A stretch of DNA of 64,000 bases from Bryoerythrophyllum caledonicum (GCA_963971425.1 OZ020517.1:30848734-30912733); one strand, 5' to 3'. Positions 1 through 11,963 are shown, counted from the first letter of the stretch. Numbers and translations: made by a program. The notes: generated by a model from the sequence alone, not told the origin.

Positions 1-261
1 GTGGAGGGGATATTTGTATTATCAAAGTCTTATGAAAATGAACATTTTATTGAACAAAATCTACGGATCACCACAGGTAGGTGAGAGGTTCCAAATTGAG
101 CCTTGAAGGGGCACTTAAGGTATTGTCACAAAATCAAACTTTTGAGAGGAATGGCTGCTACCCGCCGAAACAAACATTTATTGCCCAATTTTTTTTCTAT
201 TTTATCAATGCACACTTGTTGTTGAACTAGACCCTCCACACCATACAAAATATCTATGTAG

Positions 262-269
262 TATATAAA
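262..269 (+). promoter_or_regulatory. TATA box of PIF ORF1
   Basis: The sequence TATATAAA lies about 120 bases upstream of the ORF1 start codon at 390, a plausible distance for a TATA box plus a short leader. Confidence 0.4.
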
Positions 270-389
270 TTATGTGCTATTCTATGAGCATTGCATCATA
301 CATTGCAGTATTGAAACCTCACTCCTTCAGTTAGCATCTCTGTTTTGCAAGTGTTCTTTGCCTCTTGGATCACATCTTTGCAAGTAGAC

Positions 390-3178
390 ATGGCAAATTC
401 AACTAGCTACTTCTCCGACAACTCTGACCCTACAATGGAAGCAACACATCAACCACGTAAGCATACCCATTTGTGCTTTTCATTTCGTTTTTATAATTTT
501 CAATGAAAACATGTTTTACACAATGATTGGCTGATGAAATGGTTGATGCATGTACATGGCTTGATGTACATCAGCCTACATCAACCATGCTCCAATCATG
601 CATCATCCACATGCATTAGCCATTTTCAACTTTGATACAGGCTGCTGCACTAGATATGCAACATGCTTGCTACATTCATTTTTTGTTATCCTAGTTGCTT
701 GACATGGTCATGTACATGGCTGATATATTGATATGATTTGGCTTTCCTGAGAAGAAATGTATAGTATGAAAAGTGTATACTTACCAAGGATTTGTTCTTG
801 CAGCACATGCCTCCAGATCCAATGGGAGCCGGAACCGCATCCAAACTACTGCTCCACAGACTTTGCATGGTAATAAAACTACTATTCTATTTTGCTTCAT
901 TGACTAGTTGAAGTATCCATGTTAAGCCATAGGTCAATAACAACATGAAAGGTAATTGAAGGTAAAATCAAAGCACAATGATGATAGTACTACCTTGAAA
1001 GTCTTGAAAGCCTTGACTATGAATCCTTTGCCTAAATCAAAGTCTTTTCCAACCAAACAATAAAATGAAGTCAGTGCATGACAAAATAAGTGAATGATAG
1101 TGAGATACAATTACACATTTAGACTCATATCTCATCACTTGTGAGATATTTGAAATAAATTAGTAGCACTTCACTAACTTTGACATCTAGAAAAATCTAT
1201 GGACATCACATGTATTCTGGAAATAAAAACCATTGCTTCTACAATATAGCATCAGAAGACCAACACATATTTATGACATTGATATGATTGAAGGTACCAG
1301 TGTGATAAGAAATTCTAACGCCTCTTTCATACAACTCACCAAAATACACGGTACACAAGGTTAGCTCCTGTGCCCAATCGATGACATAAAGAAAATTTCA
1401 AAGTTATGTTTTGAAAGTATTTTCCTACATTGTTGTTGTGTCTTGACAGCCATCGTCCTCTATCGTATACTGTTTCTGAAGAGTAAAGTATATTAGTTCA
1501 AACTTGAGTACTAATGCTTATGATGCACTAGTTAGAATAAATCTTGACTACTATTCTTTGCACAGGGCTAAATAGGGTACAAGGAAGACAATATCAACAT
1601 CCTACACATGCTGCCCAACAAGTCCCACAAACAACACATTCACAACGAGCGCAAGGCAAGGGGAAACAAAAAGTTATGGCAGAAAATACACCACCACCTG
1701 TGGATGCAACTGCGGCTCTTGGTGACAAATTAGTTGATTTAGGTAGGCCATCACATAGGAGGAAAGAAAGAGATCCGAAGTGGAGCCGAGAAGAAATCCT
1801 TGCGCTTGTTGAAGCCAAGCGCCAGGAATATTTGGAGGAGATGGAAGTAGTCAATGCCAGAGATTTAATGAACACCAATGTGACCAAGTGGGGACGTATT
1901 GCACAAGTTGTCAATGCTTCTACTTCTGCTGAAATTATGTGCGAAGCCCCTGCATGTAAACACAAATGGCAATCTCTAATGTCAGATTATAAGAGGATTG
2001 CGGACTTCCATGGCATGACATGACGGAATGCGGAAGAATATTTCAATCTTACATTCACGGAGCGAAGAAGTCACGTTCTTCCGCGGTCTTTCTTTTGAGA
2101 GGTGTATCACTCCATAGACAACTTCATGGTGATGCGCCCTATTATGAATCCTCCACACCAACGAGATCTCCTTCAACCTAGCGACAATACTTTTGTTGCA
2201 TATCACGGCCAAAAGAGCGCCTCAATGGACAACTGTGAGGCCAATCATGGAGTCGCTGCCGGCTGAGAGGATGATCAACCATATGATTTACCTCCGGAGG
2301 ACAAGTGCTCGCTCTTCTCAGCTGCTGATATCGCTGATACCGCTGATACTGCTGAACCGCTAGTGAGACACCAATCTGGGGCATCATCTCCAGATTTGTC
2401 CCATTGTAGGTCTGACCATTGAAACCAACAACCGGTGGGGGAAGGACGTGCACAACACACCCCCAACACCACTTCCACAGTTAATGTCCAACACGGTGCG
2501 ACAACAATGAGGCAAGATGGTACAACAATGGGGATAGACTTGAACTCTAATGCTGCAACAGAGAATCATTCCAATGGCAATGCAGGGACTAGCAGGCGTC
2601 TTCCTCAACAAAGCAGAAGTATATACCCAAGGAATGGAACAAAGGCATCTCCATCACCCAACACCACTGCAAGAGCATCGAATTCTACTAAAGGAGCTCA
2701 TGCCACACCCACGCAGCTAAGGCAACCACGCAATCCTGGGACGGAACAAGCCACATCTTCCCATGTGTTGTCATCATCTGGGGCTTCACAATTGAATACC
2801 AAAATAGTTAGTAGGAATACAGGCCAACGTAGAAAATCCACGGGAGGTCACCAACTGATGGCAAGTGTTACAGAAAAGACAAAACACAAGATGGTACAAA
2901 CTCTTCGAGAAATGACAAATTCAAACATAGAGATGGAAGCGAAACGATTGGAGATGCATGCAAAGATACACGGGGAGCACAAGGAGTACAAGAAGGGCCG
3001 GGACAAGCAAACATTGGAGAACATGCGAATCACTTTACTAAACCTGGGGCTTGTGGTGCAAGCTATTGCAAGCCTTGCAGATGCCATCCATGGATCTCCA
3101 ACAACATTAGCTTCAACACCCACACCAGCACCAAATACAACAACCGAAGTGGGCGGTAATGATCCTTCAACTAAGTAG
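390..3178 (+). pseudogene. PIF/Harbinger ORF1, Myb/SANT-like DNA-binding protein, broken
   Basis: Three exons join in one frame: 390-456, 804-869 and 1566-3178, with GT-AG introns (donors GTAAGC and GTAATA; acceptors GCAG and ACAG). The protein opens MANSTSYFSDNSD. A trihelix/Myb-like domain at about 1780-2015 has the pattern KWSREEILALVEAKR...W..I...C..KW..L..DYKRI.DFH, as in the ORF1 proteins that partner PIF transposases and bind DNA. Downstream are a Gln/Thr/Asn-rich linker and a charged helical C-terminus (about 2860-3050). Four in-frame TGA codons interrupt the large exon (near 2021, 2096, 2268 and 2419), although the reading frame is kept throughout. The gene is therefore broken but still clearly recognisable. 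Confidence 0.75.
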
Positions 3179-3795
3179 CTGCTCAAGATAGAGCACAAAT
3201 CCTTCCTCTTGAATCCACAGCCACTAGCTCTAGACCTATATAAAACTGCAGCAGTTATAGTTAGAAAAATGATCACTCAAAAGTAATTTTCAAAGTGCCT
3301 CTAATGTAGTATTGCGTGCAAGATGAACACTGTAGTACTTGCACATATGTAGGACTCTCTATTGTGTAATTGCCACGTTTCAAAGAAATGAATGAAAAGA
3401 CAACTCACTTCTATAAATGAGAAGGCAACACACTAGCTGGAATTTGAACCTGCAAAGATAGAATTTTACAGTCAGCCTTCCGGATATGAACTTGATTTTA
3501 AAAAACATGTACTTCCAGGCTAAGAAATTACCTAAACCAACATTCATACACCATAATCCAATTGCAGAACACAACTAGATAAGATGTTTCCGAAGACATG
3601 TTTTCTAAATCAAGATGTAAAAATCATAATTCAACCATCTAAAACTAGACTACACAACCTGATGCTACTTCACCAACCCACCCAAACAAAAATTCAAAGA
3701 CCATAACTCCTCCACCATACACAAATACTACCATCCACATACATCATGTCATCAAACAAATGTGATGACAAAATGAAACAAGGACATACCGTGTT

Positions 3796-4930
3796 TCATC
3801 GAAGAGAATCATGACGCCTTATTGCAAGATATTCACCTAAGCGTGCTCTTTTATGATCACCACTCACATCTTCAGGGTTTGTAGGTGTAGGAGTAGGGGC
3901 GTTTATAATGAGGTCATCTTCCACTTCCGGGAGCATACCCTCGTTCAACAGCACTTCCAAAAGGCGATCCACCTCGAATGTGGATTGGTTTAGCAATACA
4001 TTGTGTAACAAAGCGCAAGCCACTATAACATCAGGTAAAAAAGTAACATACAAATCAGATTTTCCTCTGAACTCTCTAAAACATTGTTTGAAGATACCAA
4101 ATGCATGTTCAACTACAGAGCGTCCTCTTCGAAGTTTTCTATTGAACAATCTCTGAGCGAAGGATGTCATAGAGCCTTGAACATGTCGATGGGGAACCAC
4201 AAGCCATGGTAAGCATGGATAACCTTTGTCACCCAATAAGTAAGGGCTGAATCTATGTTGGGAGTATATAGGGTCAAACAGATTGGATGTTGTTGCTTGC
4301 TGATAAAGTGCAGATCGCCCAAGGACATGAACATCGTGCGTGGATCCCGGCATGCCTACATAGATGTCAAGGAATTGCTTCTTCCGATCAACTACCGCTT
4401 GTCATTGAATGGAGTACCCTCCACTTTTAAAGTAGTAGTAATCTTCTGGTGATTGAGAGGGCTTTCTAATATCAAATTGCATCCCATCTCATCTATGGCT
4501 CCCACAACTGCAAGCAAACTACAATACTATTCAAAATTGGACATTATCTCTACCAGCCTTTGATCTCTAGGCCATGAAATGGCATGTCAAAATTCTATGT
4601 TTATTGCAAGCACAACATCTCGCAACATCTCACAGGTTGTACTCACTCCTACAACAAAGCTTTCAGAGCATTGGTTCAAACTTGCACCTTGCGTTAGTTT
4701 GTACAACGTACAACATACACGAACAATCACTGGAATTGCCCTTCGATACCTAGTATGTTGTTTTTCTATGTGTGGACCAAGGACAGTTGATATATTTAAA
4801 TGCAATCTTTTGTTAGACAAAATTTTCTAATCCATCTAGCATCATCGAACTCATACATGACAAATTGAGAGAACCAAGTTGTTGATCTGGGCAATATCCA
4901 CCAGCCAACATCTTCAGGACGCAAAGCCAT
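3796..4930 (-). pseudogene. PIF/Harbinger DDE transposase, broken
   Basis: Read on the minus strand, the likely start is at 4930 (MALRPEDVGWWILP). Next come FDDARW and a helix-turn-helix-like region (LGPHIEKQHTRYRRAIPV, then TLYKLTQGASLNQCSE), the first catalytic-Asp block (GAID then MQFDI), DYYYFKSGGYS, QAVVDRKKQFLDIYVGMPGS.HD with the second Asp, GDKGYPCLPWLVVP, and GRSVVEHAFGIFK with the catalytic Glu. This is the standard order of DDE_Tnp_4 proteins, and about 378 codons is the usual size. Breaks: a frameshift near 4828, a small duplication after GAID near 4490 that shifts frame, and a TGA near 4405. The last 186 codons (4353-3796) are open. Confidence 0.85.
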
Positions 4931-5605
4931 GAGTGATGCAGTCTAAAGTCGTACAATACAGCTGACACAATAGTATTCATGTCACGCAATATACTATGGA
5001 ACTCTATCACACTAACGCCCCTAATTATGTCATCTGATTGTGAAGACTCCACAGGGGCAAAGATGACATCAACAACATTTTGAAAGAGAACAAGGGCCGG
5101 CAGAAACCGCCCTACCTGTGGGATCGACGCTCCATTTGGCATGATGAGTGCCAAAGAGAAGGTAGTATATGCAATGGAACCCTAAGCCAAAGTACGGTGA
5201 CCACAATCTAAACAACAAGCAACATCAGTGAGAGGAGAGAGGGCTCACTTTGAAACGACATTTGAAGGTCCTTGAAGGGTGGCTGTGAAGAGAGATGATG
5301 TTTCTCTGCCAAGTGGTACGAGCTAGGGGCTGCAGCACGTGTCAGCTGCACCTGTAGTTGGACACCTAACAGTCAAAACAATATCTTGCAACATGTGCCA
5401 GAAGAGCCAATAATGCCTACAAACGCATTCATCACAATAAATTAGGTAGAATTGGCCACTACTACTCATACTGGTTATCACTCCTAGTTCTGGCTTAAGG
5501 TAGACGATGCTCATTCTTAAATTACGTTTTCCTACTTCAAACATTGTCAGTGGTGAGAAGTGGGAGTCACTGATTGTGCAAAAACGACATGGTGCAGATG
5601 TATAC

Positions 5606-7556
5606 CTTGTGGAAGAGTGAAGTTGTTGCCATAAAAGTTCAGTCCCAACAAAACCTCCAGAGCTGCATTGTTATCCTCCAAGGTTGCTCGAAGATTTTCC
5701 AAGGTGCTCAGAATCCAAGGAGTGGGAGCATTTGGACTTGGACGATTGGGTGCTGAGAAGTCGTACGTCATGACAAAGAGGCCATCAATCGAGTTTCCCA
5801 GCACCGTCATGTCGGCACGAGTAAAAGACCGTGGATCTCTTTTGTTGTCCGTTGGTGGCGGTATGACCAAATGCAGTTGCATGCTCCGATTCTTACTTCC
5901 TACTTTGGATGCCTCCATGGAATGCAATGTCGTGCCCAAAGCGTGCACAAACTCCAGAGCCTACAACGATTCAAAAGCAAGATTCTCAGAATGCAGTGAA
6001 GTAATTTCAACAGCCATTAGGAAGATGTAGGATGGTGATCAAATATACATGCATGACTGGAAAAAACATAATATTTGGTTTATCTAGACACCTTCTGACG
6101 CAAATGCGGTTTGTCAAGGATGTTGAAGGCTGCCCACGTTGTCCAAGCTTCCAGCACAATTCCATCGTACTTCATGTCTCTGCAACCGAGTGATTACTGG
6201 TATCAAAAGAGCCTTCCGAACAAAATACTGGAACGAGTGAAAACACACACATTAAGAGCTCTAGCAACTGCACAGGAAGCCCACATTTTCAAAGAGGAAT
6301 ATATGGAGCTGTGACATACTTGCACTCGTTTACAATGAATTGAATGGCCTCCTTTTGCTCCGCTGGATTCACCAACATGTCTAGAGGCCAGCCTTCTAGC
6401 ACCACGCGAGATATAATCTGCTCATAAATTTAACACTACAGGGGGCCTTTTATCGTAAATCCAATGCAAGTTTAAAGAATGGAAGAGCTTGGACAGTATG
6501 GAAGAGCTTGGACAGCGTGGTAACTGCGTTTGAGTCCCTTCCATACTTTGTTACCATACTGTCCAAGCTCTTCCATACAGTTACCATGCTATCCAAGCTC
6601 TTCCATACTTGGTTCAAAGAATTCTCATTGAAAGACCACTGGCAAGCTTATCTCCATCTAGCTATTTAGAGAGGAAAGAGTAGTATACGAAATGAAAAGA
6701 GGGGTATCTTATTGAAACTTATAATGGCTTCACAATTAACTTCACTACTGTTGACAAAATTCATCAAATGCCAGCTTAAGACACGAATTCAACTGTGGAC
6801 TTTACCATGGGGCTCCCATTTTGACGAACATCCGCAATCCATTGCCTATCCACATCTTGCTTGCCGAGCAACTCCAGTCCATCTTTGCTTGCTCCATCGC
6901 CCTCCGTCGACGAGAGCTTGACGACGCTCGTCGGATCCGGCACTGCCAAATGAGGAACTTCACAGGTCACAATTTCGCTACTACATCTAAAATGTAATTG
7001 TACATTGTGCACTAAGCGTGGCAACTGCGTTTGAGTCTAAGATGATGAAGATCACGCCATACCACGTCAGGATTAGAAGTCATATCGAAGTCAGCGGCAT
7101 AGGCAACAAAACCAACAATTTGCACTCCTAAAATCGTTGCACTCTGCACCAGCTTCGATCGAGACTCCAGCTTAGATCGCGATAACAATCGACTCTAGCT
7201 TCGATCGCGATCACTCGGCACCAGCTTTGATCGACTCCAGCTTCAATCGCGATCACTCGACACCAGCTTCGATTGACTCCAGCTTTGATCGCGATCACTT
7301 GGCACTAGCTTCGATCGACTCCAGCTTCGATCAACATAACCCACCTGCCACAAATCCAAACCTCGACTGCCACATATCCAAACCTGACCCACCTGCCACA
7401 TATCCAAACTTGACCTTATCAACTCCAGGCCCATGGTGAAAATAACCAATGCAGTCATTTGGGTCTTCCATGGAACACAAAACCACAACAATAAAAACTC
7501 TCCAACAAGAAAAGAAAAAAGAAGAGAAAGAGCATTGTAAATTCCTTGCCTCCCAT
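5606..7556 (-). CDS. CHID1-like GH18 protein, partial (3' exons not found)
   Basis: Four exons match the chitinase-domain-containing protein 1 (CHID1) family: about 6806-6980 (GKQDVDRQWIADVRQNG), 6320-6417 (RVVLEGWPLDML...NEC), 6092-6179 (DMKYDGIVLEAWTTWAAF) and 5606-5960 (ALEFVHALGTTLHS; then DGLFVMTYDFSAPNRPSPNAP and LLGLNFYGNNF). Junctions keep frame across GT-AG sites. The family has a TIM-barrel GH18-like fold, is secreted or lysosomal in animals, and its carbohydrate role is unclear. A possible signal-peptide exon begins at 7556 (MGGKEFTMLFLFFFLFLL); exons linking it to 6980 were not found. The C-terminal exons that should follow 5606 are missing, and the adjacent PIF element may have split them off or replaced them. 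The gene may be a disrupted remnant, or its 3' part may lie left of the window. Confidence 0.7.
6481..6609. repeat. Foldback with 21-bp perfect arms in a CHID1-like intron
   Basis: GGAAGAGCTTGGACAGTATGG (6481-6501) is exactly complementary to 6554-6574. The neighbouring unit (about 6500-6526) also pairs imperfectly with 6575-6609, because each arm holds two tandem copies of the same ~20-bp unit. Loop sequences are short. It lies in the intron between exons 6806-6980 and 6320-6417. Confidence 0.8.
7148..7334. repeat. 42-bp minisatellite
   Basis: About four imperfect copies of a 42-base unit containing CTCCAGCTTCGATCGCGATC. Because 42 is a multiple of three, one frame reads as a 14-residue repeat (IDSSFDRDH...AS), but no start, splice signals or homology support translation. 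A second short repeat, CCACATATCCAAACCTGACC, follows at about 7340-7415. Confidence 0.75.
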
Positions 7557-8110
7557 TGCAATCCCATCCCGATTCCAAAACCCTAAACTGAAGTGCCGAG
7601 GACATCTGGTCAGCAGCTGGAAACCGATAATCGGAAGAAGAGTGGGGAGAAGGGCGACGTCCAAGCTCTGGCCTTTAGAGAGACGTTGAGGCCAAGATCT
7701 GCCCGCCTGCCCAAAATTTCAAATTCATCAAGTCACCCCTCTCTCTCGGATCTCACAGATGAAAATAGCTATGGAGTGGGTAAACAATGGTCGAGGTGCG
7801 AAAGCATTTTGTTCTACCACACCTTATAGCAACGGATGGAAACAACTCAACCCAACTTTCAGTTAGCCAGTGTGAATAGATCTGCGACTTTTGAGATATT
7901 ATGAAAATAGGGACCACAAGTGGCAGGTACGTACCTCTGAGTGCAAATAGACCCTTATGCAAGTTTTGTATTTCACTTGAAAATGTCAAATTTAGAGTGT
8001 TGAAAACAATCCCATTTGTACTAGGGGGTCACCGGTCGGCATCCATCTCACAGCCTGGTTCTCATTTTAGGGCTTAGGTATGTACTCAAAAGCAATGGTA
8101 GCTCAGTGGC

Positions 8111-8410
8111 ACATTTTTGGATCCTACTATTTACCCTGGTCAAGTGTTGCAGCAAGCCTTAGGCTTAGGAGGGTGGGGGAGGGTTGGGACAAAACCGGCC
8201 CCTATTTTTATATTGGAGGGAGGCCCTATTTGATCAAAGGGGGGGCTCCCAGGGTAATTTGGGACCATAGGGCCGAAGGATGGCAAAAAAAATCCAAAAA
8301 AAGAATCTAGAGCCCCAAAAATGAGAAGGCCACAAAAATGGACCCACCTAAGGCTGAGGCTTGGTGCAACACTCAACCAGGGGTAAATAAAGTGATCCCA
8401 CATTTTCTGA
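8111..8410. mobile_element. MITE with ~65-bp imperfect terminal inverted repeats
   Basis: The left arm (from 8111, containing TATTTACCCTGGTCAAGTGT and the AAGCCTTAGGCTTAGG segment) is matched in reverse complement by the right arm ending at 8410 (ACTCAACCAGGGGTAAATAA). The interior holds no coding signal. Target duplication and superfamily are not clear. Confidence 0.6.
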
Positions 8411-8981
8411 ATGGTTTAGGTGGTGAGAATCATGAGTTTGATCAAAATGGTCTTCAGATAGGGAAACAAGATATTTTCTATTCCAAATTCTCTAGAATAA
8501 AGGTTTTTTTATCTTCTTCTTCTTCTTTTTTTTTTTTTTTTTTTTGGGCACAAAACAAAGGGTTTTTATCAATCATATGCTACTTCGTTGTGCATCTAGA
8601 ATGAAGCAAATTCTAGCAGCCTGCTAGACAACAAACAATTGAAAAATTATATGGGTCAGAATAAAATATAGAATATACTACTTTTGGTGATATTTTTCTC
8701 TTTGAGATCATTTTCAATGATTTTTATTAGAAGAGGGATTCAAAAAATAATTATTGAGGGATAAACCTTAATTTTTCAGAATAAACAATTTGTCTCTCAG
8801 GTGGCCAAGAGACCACTTACTCCTTCGTCTCCTTGGTCCATGTGGAACGAGTAATTTTAATACTAGAATACAGCATAGGATTGTTATCCAAAAATAATTC
8901 TTGAAAATGAATATTTTGAAAATTTTCTAGTGCAAATAATTAAGTGGGGATATTTTGCTCTTTTATGTCAATTGATATTGA
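8411..8981. other. AT-rich spacer, no gene seen
   Basis: AT-rich DNA with a long poly-T run (about 8520-8545, preceded by CTT repeats). No coding, RNA or repeat signal was recognised. Confidence 0.5.
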
Positions 8982-9541
8982 GGGCTGCTTCACACCTAAT
9001 GCCCAAGTCGAGAGTCCGTCGGTTTCCACCAATGAAATTGCTTGAATGGCCAAAGTCCAGCCTCTCGGCCTTCGCGCCACAGGCCAAAGTCCAAAGGCCG
9101 TCGTCTTCCAATGTGCCTACATGGCAGTACTTTTGGAGAGTTTTGGCACCAAGGCGACGAATTCTCGAGCAAAACTTGGGCCGCCGTTTTCAGTCGACCC
9201 AAACTTCCTTCGAGAGTCCGTCGATTTTTTCAATGAAATAATCAAAATCTGACAAGATCTGGACCGTAAGATGAAAGAGGCCCAATTTTTTGGCTGATTT
9301 TTTTTAGCTGATTTTCTTGGCTGCTTTATATTGGCTGATTTTTTTGGGCTGATATTTTTTGGCGTAATGATATGGGGTTTGGACTTTGGACTTGGGCTTT
9401 GGGGCTTCACACCACAGCCACCCAAAGGCTTCAATATATATTTTTTATTTTATTTTTTATCCAAAAGTTTGAACTCTAGCCATAGTTTGGGCATAAATTT
9501 TGACGAATGGACTCTCAACTTGGCCTGGTGTGAAGCGGCCC
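8982..9541. mobile_element. Tourist-like MITE, family A, copy 1
   Basis: Terminal inverted repeats are GGGCTGCTTCACAC at the left and GTGTGAAGCGGCCC at the right, flanked by TGA on both sides (8979-8981 and 9542-9544). It is 560 bp long and non-coding. The same family occurs at 47108-51446, where TAA flanks the element and the body is interrupted by another transposon, and as an older relic at 31350-31935. GGGC-type ends with a 3-bp target site suggest a PIF/Harbinger-mobilised MITE. Confidence 0.8.
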
Positions 9542-10509
9542 TGATTTCAGTAGACAAATGTTGTTGAAAAAATGAAAACTAAAAATGCCTATTTTAATGT
9601 GGAAAAGAAGAGAATATTTTTTTGTACATTTGCTTGCTAAGATATAAATAATATCAATCAAGTTTAGATGGAGTTTAATACAAAAGAAAATATTTTTTTA
9701 GGAAATCTTTTAAAAAGTATTACTTATTTGTATAAAAATATCAATGTCGATAGAAACTTGTAGCAAAACATTTGAAGCTACTTTGAGTTGATTAAATTAC
9801 ACTTTAAATATTACTTATTTTTTCCAAAGTCAAGGTGTGAAAAAGAATTATATTCCTATCAGAAGCTACTACCACGTTGTATTTTTGTTTTAAGACTTAC
9901 AAATCCATGATTGAATTAGACATCATACGTACTTGCTCAAAATGGCAATGCAGTCCGTCAATTGGGCGAATGGTCCTTAAGGGATTCAACTTGGAATAGT
10001 GAAAAACCAAATTTTAAGAAAATTTAAAATGCTTGCATATTTTTTTGCACTAGAATAAATTGTGTTACTTGGATAATCAAGTAACAAAATATGAGAATGA
10101 GATTTCAAAACTAACCTTCATGCTATGCAAAGAACTAAATGATTTTCTGCAAAAACACCCTCCTCATGAGTACATTGCTTGTTACCATAGGATGAACGAT
10201 GGCCAAGGAGGTGTCAAAAATGTTTCTAGAAAATGGAAATCCAACCTAACTAATTTGGATTCCAAGCAAACATATAAGCACTCTATCAAATTGTTTATCA
10301 TAATATCTACTTTGTACTATACCATATGCAATATAGTACAAATGGGATTGTTTATTCTTACACTCTATTGAACACTTTTTTTTACATTGTTTTGAAGACT
10401 TCACCAAAAAAGTGTCAAATTTTGATTGTTAGAAAGACAACCTCATTTGTACTAGTGTTGCAAAGACAAGTTGCATTGTAAAACATATTTAACCATGGAC
10501 TAAGGCAAA
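9542..10509. other. AT-rich spacer, no gene seen
   Basis: AT-rich. An open stretch at 10060-10371 has no start context, codon bias or homology I recognise. Nothing else was seen. Confidence 0.45.
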
Positions 10510-11338
10510 GATCTTGATGGCAGAGCAACTAAGGTAGAAACACGCAATTCCAATCACCCACCCAATTCTACTATGTAGAGCAATCCGATTCCGATCAACC
10601 AGCTACCCACCCATAACTGCTCAAAAAATCTTTAAAATGTTAGTAACTAAAAATAGTCAGTAGCAGCATTGGTTCCTGAGGTGTGCAATATTTGGTTGCA
10701 CCACCCCACTTCAGATCCTTATAAGTTTTATAGGCGACGGTCAGCCTCTTGGCCGTCCGCCTGATTGGACGGCCGTGAAGGTCCAAAACCCTAAACCGAT
10801 GGCCACAATTGATCCATTCTTGTTTACTGTGATTTTTTTACACCCTCATTTTTACTGAATGTCCACGGTAAACGTTTATTACCGCCGGACGTTCAGTCCG
10901 ACCGGTTGTCCGGACGTTACCGTCCGCCGGACATCTTTTTGGACGCTCTGACCTTCTAGACGTTGGATTGGTAACTCAGCTCATTAGTGGCGTTGCCTCA
11001 AAAGTTTCAAAAGGGGTTGTGGAATTGGGTCATGCATGTTATTAGTATTGCATGGCACATCTTCTCTCCTTTACTCAGTGTCACTTATTAGCATTTAGCT
11101 AAGGAGGGCACAAAATCCAACCCACCTCATAACAACTAGTACATACTCTACAAATCAACTATGAGCTTTGGTGGTTTTTGGGCTTTTAAATTCCATATCA
11201 ATTCCAATTTTTTTGATTAAACATGAAAAAATGTTTGTTTCATTCCTAATTCTGCATCTTTCTATATAATTCCATTTGATATACAATGCCATTTGAGACC
11301 CCAATTGGCTTAAGTTATTGGAATTGAGTGTCTTCACC
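10510..11338. repeat. Dispersed repeat C, copy 1
   Basis: The segments TGGTGGTTTTTGGGCTTTTA, CATTCCTAATTC.GCATCTTTCTA and ggaGGGCACaAAATC recur in the same order at 32080-32560, with many substitutions. It is a non-coding, old dispersed repeat. Within it, 10730-10960 is a GC-rich patch with repeated GTCCGGACG-type motifs and short palindromes. Confidence 0.55.
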
Positions 11339-11342
11339 TTGA

Positions 11343-11876
11343 CCTCTAAAGACCCAAGGCATTTTAGCACCCAAACCCACTTAAAGCTGCCAGGTTCAAT
11401 GCATTCAACACAAAATGCAAACAAACCAAACTTTGACATTTATAACTGTAGGATCTTGTACTAGGATTGTACAAGTGTATTTGGTAAAAAAATTGTTCAA
11501 TTTGACCACACAGATTGAATGATATCAGCCTTTGAAGTGAGACATAAACTCTTCTTGAGGTCATATTAAACACCTTCAACAAACTTTGACCACCTTATAT
11601 GGCATTTTTTTACACTACGGTCCGTGATTTTCATATTTTAATTTGAAAAGGATCATATTAGGCACCTATGCACCAAATTTTAGAAGTAGAAGAGGGGTAA
11701 AAGATGTCCTTAAAAATCTTGCAATGCAACTATGTGTTAAGAATCAACAATACACTTCAAGTTTTGCATATATCATATCCTTCTCAAAAAATCATACCTA
11801 AATTTGAGAACGGGGTATCCTATCCAAATCAAAATGTCCTCCAAGGGGACATTGGGCCTACAAGGGTTAACTTAGT
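11343..11876. mobile_element. piggyBac-like MITE (family B), diverged copy
   Basis: The body matches the family B element at 49715-50522 segment by segment: GTAGGATCTTGTACTAG, TTTGACCACACAGATTGAA, CACCTTCAACAAACTTTGACC, AAATTTTAGAAGTAGAAGAG and AATGCAACTATGTG. The ends are GACCTCTAAAGACCC on the left and GGGCCTACAAGGG followed by TTAA on the right; the left TTAA has decayed to TTGA. No coding capacity. Confidence 0.7.
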
Positions 11877-11963
11877 GTAAACCACAGCAGCACACATTGA
11901 GTTCCAACTTCCACATTACCAATAACCTCCACGTGAAATTTGATGAAAGTAATAGGCCATTAA

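Larger units (their letters stand above)
240..5300. mobile_element. PIF/Harbinger DNA transposon, decayed, autonomous-type layout
   Basis: Two convergent genes typical of PIF/Harbinger elements are present: a Myb/SANT-like ORF1 on the plus strand (390-3178) and a DDE transposase on the minus strand (3796-4930). A TATA box lies just upstream of ORF1. I could not fix the terminal inverted repeats, so both ends are approximate and the left end may lie outside the window. Both genes carry in-frame stops, and the transposase also has frameshifts, so the element cannot move itself. Its right end lies between the transposase start and the CHID1-like exon ending at 5606. Confidence 0.8.

Noticed and set aside
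150-190. Terminal inverted repeat of the PIF element (minus-strand GGGCAATAAATGTTTGTTTC resembles PIF ends)
   Set aside because: No matching partner was found near 5.0-5.5 kb, and the orientation would fit an element lying to the left instead.
2021-2425. UGA recoding or readthrough in PIF ORF1, suggested by four TGA codons in an otherwise open frame
   Set aside because: The host genes here end normally and use no internal TGA; deamination decay of a dead transposon is simpler.
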